Origin: Fodinibius sp052060035
GTDB taxonomy: Bacteria > Bacteroidota > Rhodothermia > Balneolales > Balneolaceae
Length of the DNA: 64,000 nt
Direction of reading: 5' to 3'
NCBI RefSeq assembly: GCF_052060035.1
Contig: NZ_JBPOEA010000005.1
Location: 118,504 to 182,503 of the forward strand
Shown here: positions 16,172 to 24,603 of the stretch, in pieces
Layout: every line of letters begins with the position of its first letter
Position numbering within the stretch: position 1 is the stretch's first letter
The notes under the pieces: model-generated
The model's database searches: none
What the model saw: only the letters and a program-made list of their open reading frames with translations
What the model was told of the DNA's origin: nothing
Made by a program: the position numbers and the translations under genes

Positions 16172-18205
16172 ATGAAGAAGCAACGACCTAAATTATTTGA
16201 ACCTGCACTTGTAAAGACGGCCATGAAGGAGGCTTTTGTAAAACTAAAGCCTACTGTTATGGCCCGTAACCCGGTGATGTTTGCCGTGGAAGTGGGAGCG
16301 GCGATTATGCTGCTTGTGAGCCTGGCGGTTCTCTTTGGGATGGTTGACCAGGGAAGTTTTGGCTATAATATTGCCATATTCTTAATCCTGTTGTTTACTA
16401 TTCTCTTCGCCAATTTTGCGGAAGCCCTGGCAGAAGCTCGTGGTAAAGCACAGGCCGACTCCCTGCGCAAAACCCGGAAAACAACCCCTGCCAAACGGCT
16501 TAACGAAGATGGTACTACGGAAACCATCCAATCATCCGAACTGAAAAAAGGCGATATTTTTGTCGCCGAAGAAGGAGACGTAATTCCGGCCGATGGTGAG
16601 ATTATCGAAGGATTGGCTTCGATTGACGAATCGGCTATTACGGGTGAATCTGCACCCGTGATCCGTGAATCCGGCGGTGATAAATCCGGTGTGACGGGTG
16701 GTACCAAAGTACTATCCGACCGCATTAAGGTGGAAGTTACCTCCGATCCCGGGGAATCATTCCTGGACAAAATGATTGGACTTGTGGAAGGCGCCGAACG
16801 TCAAAAAACACCGAATGAGCTGGCCCTCGGTATTCTGCTTGCCGGATTTACACTGGTGTTTCTGATTGTCGTGGTTACGCTGCAGCCATTTGCTATGTAT
16901 GCCAATACAGCCATAGCGATCGCATCGCTGATCGCATTGTTTGTCTGCCTGATACCCACAACTATTGGTGGGCTGCTTTCAGCTATCGGTATTGCCGGTA
17001 TGGACCGGGCGCTGCAGGCCAACATCATCAGTAAGTCGGGCCGGGCGGTAGAAACGGCCGGTGATATCGATACCCTGCTGCTTGATAAAACGGGAACGAT
17101 TACTATCGGGAACCGTAAAGCAACTAACTTTTATCCGGTTAACGGCGTGGATGAGGATCACTTTATCCAACAGTGTGTGGTCAGTTCGTTGGCTGATACT
17201 ACACCGGAGGGAAAGTCCATTATTGAACTTGCCAAAGAGATGGATAAACCTATTCCGGAGCCGGACGAGGATGAGGTTGAATTTATCAAGTTTACAGCCG
17301 AGACACGCAGCAGCGGAATCAACCTGCCGGACGGTACGGAAATTCGCAAAGGTGCTGTAGATGCTATGAAAGACCTGGTGGAATCGGCCGGAAATAATTT
17401 CCCGGATGCCCTGGAAGAGAAGGCGGAAGAAATATCGTCTGACGGGGGTACGCCGCTGGTTGTAGCCGAAAATAAGGAGGCCATCGGGGTGATACAGCTC
17501 GAGGATATCATCAAAAAAGGAATCGAAGAGCGGTTTGCCCGCCTGCGCAAAATGGGGGTTAAAACCGTAATGGTGACTGGCGATAACCCGCTGACGGCCG
17601 AATATATTGCTGAAAAGGCCGGGGTGGACGACTTCATTGCCGAAGCGACGCCCGAAGACAAGCTCGAGTACATCAAAAAAGAACAGGCGGATGGGAAGCT
17701 TGTAGCCATGATGGGTGACGGTACCAATGACGCGCCCGCACTGGCGCAGGCCGATGTTGGCGTTGCGATGAACACCGGTACACAGGCGGCCAAAGAGGCC
17801 GGTAACATGGTGGATCTGGATAACGACCCAACCAAGCTTATCGAGGTGGTCGAGATTGGTAAGCAGTTGCTGATCACCCGTGGTACGATGACGACCTTCT
17901 CCATAGCCAACGACGTGGCCAAATATTTCGCCATTGTCCCGGCCCTGTTTATTCTGACGTTCCCGCAATTGCAGGCGCTGAATATTATGAACCTGGCCAG
18001 TCCACAATCAGCGATACTCTCGGCGGTGATCTTTAACGCTATTATCATTCCGCTGCTGATTCCGTTGGCACTGAGGGGCGTGGAATATAAACCGATTGGC
18101 GCTTCAAAGCTGCTGGCCCGAAATCTCTTTATCTACGGGCTTGGCGGCATCATCGCGCCTTTCGTGGGCATTAAACTGATCGACATCCTTATTAACCTGG
18201 TATAA
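16172..18205 (+). CDS. kdpB: KdpB, ATP-hydrolysing subunit of the K+ P-type ATPase
   Basis: 677 residues. P-type ATPase motifs are all present: AITGESAPV in the actuator (its serine matches the inhibitory phosphorylation site described in E. coli KdpB), DKTGTIT with the phosphorylated Asp, MVTGDNPLTA, and GDGTNDAPALAQADVGVAM in the hinge. It energises K+ transport through KdpA. The operon order is F-A-B-C, with a hairpin between kdpB and kdpC. Confidence 0.97.
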   Translation: MKKQRPKLFEPALVKTAMKEAFVKLKPTVMARNPVMFAVEVGAAIMLLVSLAVLFGMVDQGSFGYNIAIFLILLFTILFANFAEALAEARGKAQADSLRKTRKTTPAKRLNEDGTTETIQSSELKKGDIFVAEEGDVIPADGEIIEGLASIDESAITGESAPVIRESGGDKSGVTGGTKVLSDRIKVEVTSDPGESFLDKMIGLVEGAERQKTPNELALGILLAGFTLVFLIVVVTLQPFAMYANTAIAIASLIALFVCLIPTTIGGLLSAIGIAGMDRALQANIISKSGRAVETAGDIDTLLLDKTGTITIGNRKATNFYPVNGVDEDHFIQQCVVSSLADTTPEGKSIIELAKEMDKPIPEPDEDEVEFIKFTAETRSSGINLPDGTEIRKGAVDAMKDLVESAGNNFPDALEEKAEEISSDGGTPLVVAENKEAIGVIQLEDIIKKGIEERFARLRKMGVKTVMVTGDNPLTAEYIAEKAGVDDFIAEATPEDKLEYIKKEQADGKLVAMMGDGTNDAPALAQADVGVAMNTGTQAAKEAGNMVDLDNDPTKLIEVVEIGKQLLITRGTMTTFSIANDVAKYFAIVPALFILTFPQLQALNIMNLASPQSAILSAVIFNAIIIPLLIPLALRGVEYKPIGASKLLARNLFIYGLGGIIAPFVGIKLIDILINLV

Positions 18206-18210
18206 ATAAC

Positions 18211-18242
18211 AAACCTCCAAGGCTTTTAAACCTTGGAGGTTT
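18211..18242. repeat. Perfect inverted repeat between kdpB and kdpC
   Basis: Arms AAACCTCCAAGG / CCTTGGAGGTTT (12 bp, no mismatch) with an 8-base AT loop. It looks like a mobile or dispersed FCB-type palindrome rather than a strong terminator, since it lies inside an operon. It could act as an mRNA stability or processing element. Confidence 0.7.
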
Positions 18243-18273
18243 AAAGAAAATTTAGAATCAAATCACCAAGATT

Positions 18274-18855
18274 ATGAAGAACGAACTCTTAAAATCATTT
18301 TTGCTGAGTATTGTTTGCCTCGGCTTATTTGCTTTCGCTTATCCTTTTATCATCAAAGGAGTAGCCATGCTGGGTACCAACCATGGTGGTGGAGGTGAAG
18401 TAGTGGAAGTAAACGGGGAAGTAGTAGGCTACGAACTAATCGGTCAGCGCTTTACATCCGACCGATATTTTAACAGCCGGCCCGGAGGATATGATGCCGC
18501 AGGAACCGGTGGTTCAAACAAAGGCCCTATTGATCCGGATTACCTGGAAACGGTGCAGACGCGCATTGATTCCATTCTGGCACAAAATCCGGATATCACT
18601 GCTGAGGATATCCCCACCGACATGGTGACGGCTTCCGGCAGTGATCTGGACCGGCATTTTTCCCCCCAGGCCGCCTACATGCAGATTCCGCGAATAAGCA
18701 AGGTGCGGGATATTTCCGAGGATCGCCTGCGCGAGCTTGTGAACAATCATATTGAAGGGCCTCTGCTTGGTTTCCTGGGTCCGAATGAGCGCGTGCACGT
18801 ATTGAGACTCAATATCGCTCTGGATGAACTGGATAGCCAACGAAACGAACAATAG
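18274..18855 (+). CDS. kdpC: KdpC, accessory subunit of the K+ P-type ATPase
   Basis: 193 residues. One N-terminal membrane helix (LLSIVCLGLFAFAYPFIIKG), then the periplasmic KdpC domain with QRFTSDRYFNSRPGGYDAAG and, near the C-terminus, the conserved VNNHIEGPLLGFLGPNERVH region. It assembles the KdpAB complex. It follows kdpB by 68 bases, a gap occupied by the 18211 hairpin. Confidence 0.95.
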   Translation: MKNELLKSFLLSIVCLGLFAFAYPFIIKGVAMLGTNHGGGGEVVEVNGEVVGYELIGQRFTSDRYFNSRPGGYDAAGTGGSNKGPIDPDYLETVQTRIDSILAQNPDITAEDIPTDMVTASGSDLDRHFSPQAAYMQIPRISKVRDISEDRLRELVNNHIEGPLLGFLGPNERVHVLRLNIALDELDSQRNEQ

Positions 18856-18870
18856 AATAGTCCATAAAAA

Positions 18871-18904
18871 ACCGGCGGTGGTATTGGAGGTACCGGCCGC
18901 CGGT
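18871..18904. terminator. GC-rich hairpin after kdpC
   Basis: Perfect 8-bp arms ACCGGCGG / CCGCCGGT with an 18-base loop and no T run after it. It may attenuate or process the transcript between kdpC and the porin gene. Confidence 0.45.
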
Positions 18905-18942
18905 TCAATAAGTGCCTAAACATATAAGAGTCTAAACACACA

Positions 18943-19689
18943 ATGAACTTTATTATGAGCATTTCAATAACAAAGAACAAGTGGTTGCTATTTTTAACCC
19001 TAATGATTGTCGCAACAACCGGCTTTAGCCTGATGCCTACGCAGAAAGCAGCGGCGCAGCAGGTCGATTTCGGCTCTGATTTTGTGAATCGTTACGTATG
19101 GCGCGGGATCGACTTTGGTAAGTCTGCCAGCATTCAGCCGTATATTGAATTTACTTCCGGTGGATTTACCGCGGGCACGTGGGCGTCGTATGCGATCAGT
19201 CCTGTGGAAAACAGCACTGTTAGTGCGGTAGGCGCCTCAGAGCACGACTTGTACCTGAGTTACAACTTTGGGAACGTATCCGTCGGAGTAACCGACTATT
19301 ATTTCCCCACCGGTTCGGAATTCTTCAATTTTGACGACAACGGGGACGGTGCGCACATTATCGAGCCCAACGTAAGCTTGACGGGACCCGAAAGTTTCCC
19401 CCTAACTTTTTACGGTGCCATCAATGCCTATAACGATCCCGACCACTCCATCTACCTGGAAGCCAGCGTGCCGTTTACGGTGGGCGATACGGAGATGTCG
19501 GTGACCGCGGGGGGCGTGCCGACCGAATCAGCTTACTACGGCACAACAAAAGCGGGTCTCATAAATATAAATCTTTCGGTATCACGAGAGATCGAAATCA
19601 CGGAAAAATTCAGCCTGCCGATCTTTGGCGGCTACATCCTGAATCCCTACGCCGAACAGTCCTACCTGGTATTCGGGCTGAGCCTGTAA
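18943..19689 (+). CDS. TorF-like outer-membrane porin linked to kdp
   Basis: 248 residues (a second ATG at 18955 is equally good). The signal peptide ends at KAAAQQ. The rest is a beta-rich barrel: DFGSDFVNRYVWRGIDFG at the start is the signature of the TorF/'Gcw_chp' putative porin family, and the protein ends in an aromatic-aliphatic strand (LVFGLSL). It lies 87 bases after kdpC on the same strand. I infer it supplies an outer-membrane path for K+ or another small ion in the same regulon; this is not known. Confidence 0.75.
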   Translation: MNFIMSISITKNKWLLFLTLMIVATTGFSLMPTQKAAAQQVDFGSDFVNRYVWRGIDFGKSASIQPYIEFTSGGFTAGTWASYAISPVENSTVSAVGASEHDLYLSYNFGNVSVGVTDYYFPTGSEFFNFDDNGDGAHIIEPNVSLTGPESFPLTFYGAINAYNDPDHSIYLEASVPFTVGDTEMSVTAGGVPTESAYYGTTKAGLININLSVSREIEITEKFSLPIFGGYILNPYAEQSYLVFGLSL

Positions 19690-19838
19690 CGAGATACATT
19701 ACTCTACCCCAAGTATCCGCCTTGTCAAAATAAGTTGAAGGGTGGATGCCTTTGGAATTTTCGTCAGGGGATTATGTTGAAGATGCTGGATCTTGACCTT
19801 GGCACTGGATTTAAAATTAAGTTATTCACTTTTGAAAT

Positions 19839-20504
19839 ATGAATCTGATCATTATAGGTGCCGGAAGTATAGGCCAGCGTATTGTTGAACTTGCTGTACG
19901 TGATCATCACGATGTGGTTGTTGTTGAAGATGATGAACAAACTGCCCGAAAGGCGGTAAAAGATTTTGAGTGCCGCGTTGTATATGACAAGGCAACAAAT
20001 GACGGGGTTCTCAAACAGGCCGGCATCGCAGAAGCCGATGCTTTGATTACCACAACAAATGATGACGCCGTCAATCTGACAACGATATTGATTGGCCGCC
20101 AGTATGGTGTTCCACGATTGATCAGCTCAGTAAGCGACCCCAATCATGTAGCATTGTTACGCAACCTGACCGTTGATGTTGTTGCTGATCCCCACCGTTT
20201 GCTGGGGGAATATTTGTATCGAAATGCCCAGGAACCGAGCATGAGAGATATTATACAGCTTCGCGGTGGGGCTGAACTTACAGAAATCAAACTGGACAAA
20301 CATTCTTCCCTGGTTGGCAAAACGATTGTGGATGCCTTGGAATGTGGGATAATCACCGATCACGACATTATAGTGGCTATTTACAGGAAAGGGGAATTGA
20401 TTATACCCCGTGGTGATACGCAATTTGAAATCGGTGACAGTGTAACTATACTATCAAAACAGGGAATCAGCAATGGAATCTTCAGAACAGTCCAAAGACA
20501 ATAA
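19839..20504 (+). CDS. trkA: Second TrkA-type regulatory subunit
   Basis: 221 residues. Rossmann fold start NLIIIGAGSIGQRIVELAVR; RCK_C end IIPRGDTQFEIGDSVTILSK. It is closely similar to the TrkA at 12261 throughout (TTTNDDAVNL, RQYGVPRLISSVSDP, AQEPSMRDIIQLRGGAE). No TrkH lies next to it, so it may serve the TrkH at 10667 as a second ring subunit, or Kdp. It overlaps the USP gene by 32 bases, implying translational coupling. Confidence 0.88.
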   Translation: MNLIIIGAGSIGQRIVELAVRDHHDVVVVEDDEQTARKAVKDFECRVVYDKATNDGVLKQAGIAEADALITTTNDDAVNLTTILIGRQYGVPRLISSVSDPNHVALLRNLTVDVVADPHRLLGEYLYRNAQEPSMRDIIQLRGGAELTEIKLDKHSSLVGKTIVDALECGIITDHDIIVAIYRKGELIIPRGDTQFEIGDSVTILSKQGISNGIFRTVQRQ

Positions 20505-21483
20505 TTTGTTTAACATTCAAACGCTGAATCGAAATACCCTAAAGGCAAAATTAGCATATTCAGAGGAAAAAAAGAAAACTGACTCCACCGGGTATACCAT
20601 ACTAATTCCTATTAGTAATCCAGATTCTTTTAAGGCGTTGCTCCCGCCAGCCATTAAGGCGTGCTACAGGCATCGCGGGAGATTACTACTTTTGCATGTA
20701 CTTCCCATTTTGCATCAAACAAATGAAGTTGAAGAAGCCAGGTTGGATAATGCAAAATCACTGTTGCTGGAGGGCTTGCAGCGTGTTCGTGCAGCCGGCC
20801 TGGAAGCAGAATTATTAATACGGATTTCGAGCAACATTCCCGATGCCATAATCCATACTGCCCAAGAGCAACAAGCCTCTCTTTTGGTAATGGGATGGGG
20901 CGTTCCTAATGAAGATGAGCAAAATCTAATTGATGCGGCTGCTGTGGATCGAATCTGTACGAATGTTGAGGGAAATATCCTGATTGGTGAGCCTCACATA
21001 CAATCAACGTTCAGAAAGATAGTGGTGATGGTGGATGAACTCTCTTTGGTTGAGCCGGTACTGGAACATGCCTCTTTCCTATTGCATGGAAGACAGGAAG
21101 GGGTTGTGTTATTTCACTCATTTAAGGGAGGTCCCTGGGAAACCGGCATTAACGAATATATCCATTCTTTAAACAAAGAACTGCGAACATTTAAGCGTAA
21201 GAATCCGGGATTTGAGGGGGAAATATCGCTCCGCCATATTTTGGCGACTGAACTCGAGGACGGAGTGTTGAGAAAAATACTCAAAGAACAGGCTGAAGAC
21301 GCCGATTGCATCCTATTGGGAACCCGAAAGGAGCACTGGGTCAAAAAAGCATTTTTGGTTGACCGCCCAAATGTAATTACGAAGGCCCTACCAAAACCTA
21401 TATTTTTATCCCGTCCGGAAAGAGCACGGCCTGCAAAATGGGGTAGTAAGTTGTTTAATTATTTTAGAGAATACTGGATATAG
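20473..21483 (+). CDS. Tandem universal stress protein (two USP domains)
   Basis: 336 residues, cytosolic. The first USP domain (about 35-175) has YTILIPISNPDSFKALLP, LLLLHVLPILHQ and SLLVMGWG. The second (about 180-320) has KIVVMVDELSLVEPVLEHAS, GVVLFHS and CILLGTRKEH. The second lacks an obvious G-x2-G-x9-G(S/T) ATP loop. It starts inside the end of trkA, so stress signalling and K+ channel gating are probably co-expressed. The USP halves resemble those fused to the permease at 52987. Confidence 0.8.
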   Translation: MESSEQSKDNNLFNIQTLNRNTLKAKLAYSEEKKKTDSTGYTILIPISNPDSFKALLPPAIKACYRHRGRLLLLHVLPILHQTNEVEEARLDNAKSLLLEGLQRVRAAGLEAELLIRISSNIPDAIIHTAQEQQASLLVMGWGVPNEDEQNLIDAAAVDRICTNVEGNILIGEPHIQSTFRKIVVMVDELSLVEPVLEHASFLLHGRQEGVVLFHSFKGGPWETGINEYIHSLNKELRTFKRKNPGFEGEISLRHILATELEDGVLRKILKEQAEDADCILLGTRKEHWVKKAFLVDRPNVITKALPKPIFLSRPERARPAKWGSKLFNYFREYWI

Positions 21484-21800
21484 TCGTCATCAAAATTTAT
21501 AGCCAAAGAGAAATGACCCTGAGTGATAGAAATACTGCTTAGGGTGTAAAATTTTTTGAGATGGGAATTAATAAGTCGATGTTCTGAAGATCTCCCCTTA
21601 TGCTACTCCCAATGTAAACCCGAAATCAGGAGTAGTAACGTTGCCATGGGTACAAGGGTATGGGATACGTATCGAATGAGGAAAAGAAGATTCAATAAAA
21701 AAGGACAGAGGTTTATTTCTGTCCTTTTATGTTTCTATGTTCTGATGAATATTTTTCAGGGATTAAGAATAAAAATAGGTGATACCTTATGAGCAGGATA
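21484..21800. other. Intergenic with hairpins, no gene seen
   Basis: A weak stem ACCCTGAG / CTTAGGGT lies at 21516-21545, a CTACTCC / GGAGTAG pair at 21603-21635, and a strong terminator at 21698-21728. A + strand frame at 21556-21792 has no coding character and crosses that terminator. Confidence 0.5.
21698..21728. terminator. Bidirectional terminator between USP gene and lipoprotein gene
   Basis: Stem AAAAGGACAGA / TCTGTCCTTTT with A and T runs outside, between convergent genes. Confidence 0.85.
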
Positions 21801-22238
21801 TTACAATTTTTTATTGGTCAAATCATCAAAGGCTTTATCCAATGAATTCATGTCACTGCTAAACTGGAGCTTAAAAGTTTTCCACTGCTCTTTTCCGTCA
21901 CCTTTATAGTCAGCAAGTTTCCTTTTCATGTCGCTGTTCTTTTGCTTGAGTATGGCTAATTGTGTTTCAGAAGCCACCTTCACGTCCCCTGTTATATTGG
22001 CTATATTGGCCTTGAATGCCGTGATTGTTGAATCGTTGGCGGCTATCCTGTTGGTTGTTTCTTTTCGGTATTGATTTATGTCAGCTATCAATTCACGAGC
22101 GGCTTGCTGCATATCATTATTGGCTTCAACCACTACTGATTTTGCGTTTTCCATCTTTTGGTCCGGGCTGTTACAGCCTGTTAAAAGGACAATAGCAACG
22201 AATGAGGAGATAAAAAAAGTTGAAATTATTTTTTTCAT
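21801..22238 (-). CDS. Small coiled-coil lipoprotein
   Basis: 145 residues. Signal peptide with lipobox LLTGC (Cys about 22), then a long, highly charged, nearly all-helical region (about 30-140) with heptad-like spacing (VVVEANNDMQQAARELIADI, AILKQKNSDMKRKLADYKG). It is likely anchored in the periplasm. It follows the DUF2959 lipoprotein gene by 26 bases and is probably its operon partner. No family name recognised; function unknown. Confidence 0.7.
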   Translation of the reverse strand: MKKIISTFFISSFVAIVLLTGCNSPDQKMENAKSVVVEANNDMQQAARELIADINQYRKETTNRIAANDSTITAFKANIANITGDVKVASETQLAILKQKNSDMKRKLADYKGDGKEQWKTFKLQFSSDMNSLDKAFDDLTNKKL

Positions 22239-22264
22239 AATGTTAGAATTAAGTGAGTTCGTTA

Positions 22265-22915
22265 TTAGCTGATCCCGCTTTGAGACATTTCTGCTCTCGC
22301 ATTTTGGATGGCTATTTGAACATTCTGGATCGCTTGTTTTAGATGATCCCCATCACTGACCACCTTGGTAGAGGTCGGGGCAATGGCTTTGATTCCCTTG
22401 GGCGTCAGATCATTCGAGAGGTACGTTTGTATTTCCTTTACATCAGAAACGTACATTTTGAATGCTTCACTTACGCCGATGCTATTTTCAGCGATTTTAC
22501 CATAGACCTCTCTAAGAGCAGCTCTTCGCTCATTGCTTAGTCGTTGTATTTCAGGATTTTTGTATTCGCTACCTTCCTTTTTCCATTCTTCGAAATAATC
22601 ATTGCCTTTAGCTTTCATTTGCTCGGCGTGTTTGGCAAATTTTTTCTCTATAGCTTCCATCGTTGCCACATTCTCTTTATAGGAGTCAAAGGCTTGTTTT
22701 ACATCGGTTTGATCAGATCTCATCAGGTTATCCAACGAAGCTCCGGTAGCATCCAGTTGCAGGGAAGCCGATTTAATATCATTATCCATGGTTTCCATGG
22801 TTGTTCTCGTGTCTTGGGAACGCTGCATGCCTGTCGAAGCACATCCGGCTATGCCGAAGACTGCTATTATAAATAGCGCCAAGCTCGGAATAATTGTTTT
22901 GTTTATTAGTTTCAT
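22265..22915 (-). CDS. DUF2959 family lipoprotein
   Basis: 216 residues from the ATG at 22915, chosen because AAAGGAGTTCAAC directly precedes it; the frame upstream to 22969 is not coding. Lipobox IAGC, then a helical coiled-coil body. GNDYFEEWKKEG, NPEIQRLSNERRAALREVYG and DVKEIQTYLSNDLTPKGI match the DUF2959 pattern. These lipoproteins are thought to act in the envelope, but the role is unknown. It is first gene of a two-gene - strand unit with 21801-22238. Confidence 0.78.
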   Translation of the reverse strand: MKLINKTIIPSLALFIIAVFGIAGCASTGMQRSQDTRTTMETMDNDIKSASLQLDATGASLDNLMRSDQTDVKQAFDSYKENVATMEAIEKKFAKHAEQMKAKGNDYFEEWKKEGSEYKNPEIQRLSNERRAALREVYGKIAENSIGVSEAFKMYVSDVKEIQTYLSNDLTPKGIKAIAPTSTKVVSDGDHLKQAIQNVQIAIQNARAEMSQSGIS

Positions 22916-22969
22916 GTTGAACTCCTTTATAGCCCGCAATTGGCGGGACAAGTGTGAATTAATTGTCAC

Positions 22970-23369
22970 AGGAGCAAGATGGGCACTTTTTTATCTATAA
23001 GTGTTACGGATTGTCGATTAAGACTTACATATTTCACATATAGCTGGTGTGAAGAGACCATGAGCGATTGAAAAAACATTATAACCGGATCATTATCTAC
23101 AGTTTTATCTAACAAGCAGTATCATCGCAGCCACAACGGTGCAGATGGGATCGCCAATCCGCATTTAATCGACGAAGGCCAAACGTTTACTTCAATTGTA
23201 TAGTAGTGAGATTAAGTATTGATGAGCAAGCAAGATTTTCAAAATTGCACCCATTTAGAAAAGATCGTTTTAATGACTTTTACCGTTAGAATGTATTCCG
23301 ACTTTCTCTGTTCGCTAATGTTATCACATGCGGTTAATGTGCCTAAGCATTTGATCAGGTATAGTCTAT
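22970..23369. other. Intergenic, left edge of the hydrolase block
   Basis: The only recognisable content is the decayed SLBB 3' fragment at 23095-23205. No other coding frame could be supported. Confidence 0.5.
23095..23205 (-). pseudogene. Decayed copy of the 3' end of an SLBB gene
   Basis: About 105 bases align in the same orientation with the end of the SLBB gene at 42699-43223, for instance AAGCAGTATCATCGC, CCACAACGGTG, AATCGAC.AAGGCC and TTACTTCAAT. By eye it is roughly 85% identical with several indels. Translated in shifting frames it recovers TIEV, AFVD, MRI and TVVAAMILLV of the intact protein. No upstream part is present, so this is a gene tail only. Confidence 0.75.
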
Positions 23370-24458
23370 TCATTTTTTGAGAATCTCTTCGCTAATAATT
23401 TTGAGACATTTGCCGGGTTCTTCAAATATCGGGCTGTGTGCCGATTCTTTTAGTGTATAAAATCCCTTTTCAGGTGCCTTTATTTTGCTAAAATAGTCAT
23501 AAGCCAATTCATAGTTAACGGTATAGTCATAAATTCCATGAAGGAAGTAGACGGGAATTTTGAATTGCGTACTTTCTTTGGAAAGGTCGTGTGAGATAAC
23601 TTCATCCCAGATAACACTCACTCCGGAATTTATCTTGGCCCTCCAGAGATTAAACTTTTCCCCTAAGGTATATTCCCGGAACATTAAAGATGGAATAAAA
23701 AGCCCTGTTACCACGCTGTTCATATTTCTCATCGTGCCCACTCCTAAATCATGCATCGCATAATCTCTTATCTCATAATAAGCGTCCGGAATAGGTTCGC
23801 TCAGCTCAATCAGGTTTTCCCGCAGCTGACGCGCATACTTTCTTTTGGATTGGTCATTCTCGTACTGCTCAAGTATATATTGATGCGCTTTCTGCTCAGA
23901 CAGCTTTTGGTTGGTAATCTGGGAAATTCCGATATAGGCCGTAAATAACTCCGGGTATTGTTCTATGGTTTTTATTCCAAGGTAGGTTCCCCCGGAATGG
24001 CCCATGAGGTATATTTTTTCTTGAGAGAATCGCTCTCTCAGGTAGTTAGTGAACTCTTTTGTGTCTTCTATTAGGTCATCAACCGTAATATCTTGATAAT
24101 TGTACTTGGAATTATATGATAACCCGGCTCCACGTTGGTCCCACCAGACAACCGTAAATAGTTCTTCAAGGCCAGTGGGATATTTCTGAGTAATAAAGTA
24201 AAAAGGCATCCCTCCATGTAACATGAGTAAGACGGGGTTATTCTTATCTTTGCCTTTAATAAATAGTCCGAACTCTGCACCGTTAAGCTCAAGGTATCGT
24301 TTTTCAGATATGCTATTCGGGATAATATTATCATTCTCATCAAGAAATGGTTTTGGTTTCCCTGAACTATTAATTAGCACAAGGAAAAACAGGCCTGCTA
24401 TCAATAAAAGGAAGCATACAAAGATAAATAAGGTAACTGTTCTGATATTGGCCGGCAT
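23370..24458 (-). CDS. Membrane-anchored alpha/beta hydrolase
   Basis: 362 residues. One N-terminal membrane helix (LFIFVCFLLLIAGLFFLVLI), then an alpha/beta-hydrolase domain. The oxyanion region is LLMLHGGMP, the WWDQRGAGLS block follows, and the nucleophile elbow is GHSGGTYLG. The likely acid Asp is in HGIYDYTV and the catalytic His in ESAHSP. The order resembles proline iminopeptidase-like enzymes. It is probably an extracytoplasmic or membrane-associated peptidase or esterase. It is a distant relative of the lipoprotein hydrolase at 34588. Confidence 0.85.
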   Translation of the reverse strand: MPANIRTVTLFIFVCFLLLIAGLFFLVLINSSGKPKPFLDENDNIIPNSISEKRYLELNGAEFGLFIKGKDKNNPVLLMLHGGMPFYFITQKYPTGLEELFTVVWWDQRGAGLSYNSKYNYQDITVDDLIEDTKEFTNYLRERFSQEKIYLMGHSGGTYLGIKTIEQYPELFTAYIGISQITNQKLSEQKAHQYILEQYENDQSKRKYARQLRENLIELSEPIPDAYYEIRDYAMHDLGVGTMRNMNSVVTGLFIPSLMFREYTLGEKFNLWRAKINSGVSVIWDEVISHDLSKESTQFKIPVYFLHGIYDYTVNYELAYDYFSKIKAPEKGFYTLKESAHSPIFEEPGKCLKIISEEILKK

Positions 24459-24603
24459 ATTAATTTTGCACTCCCGTAATATTTGCTATTATCTATTTTT
24501 TGAAATCTTTTATATACATCTTTATCAGATTACTGCTTATTCAGTTTATATCAACTAACTAAGTTATTTTTAATCCCTCTCAAGGTAATTATGTTAATAG
24601 CTC

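Noticed and set aside
16979..18048. Long - strand ORFs across kdpB
   Set aside because: Antisense shadows of a well-supported, highly conserved gene.
19800..19815. TGGCACTGGATTTAAA upstream of the second trkA as a sigma-54 promoter
   Set aside because: The -24 box fits but the -12 position reads TTAA, and no CCCAT dyad precedes it.
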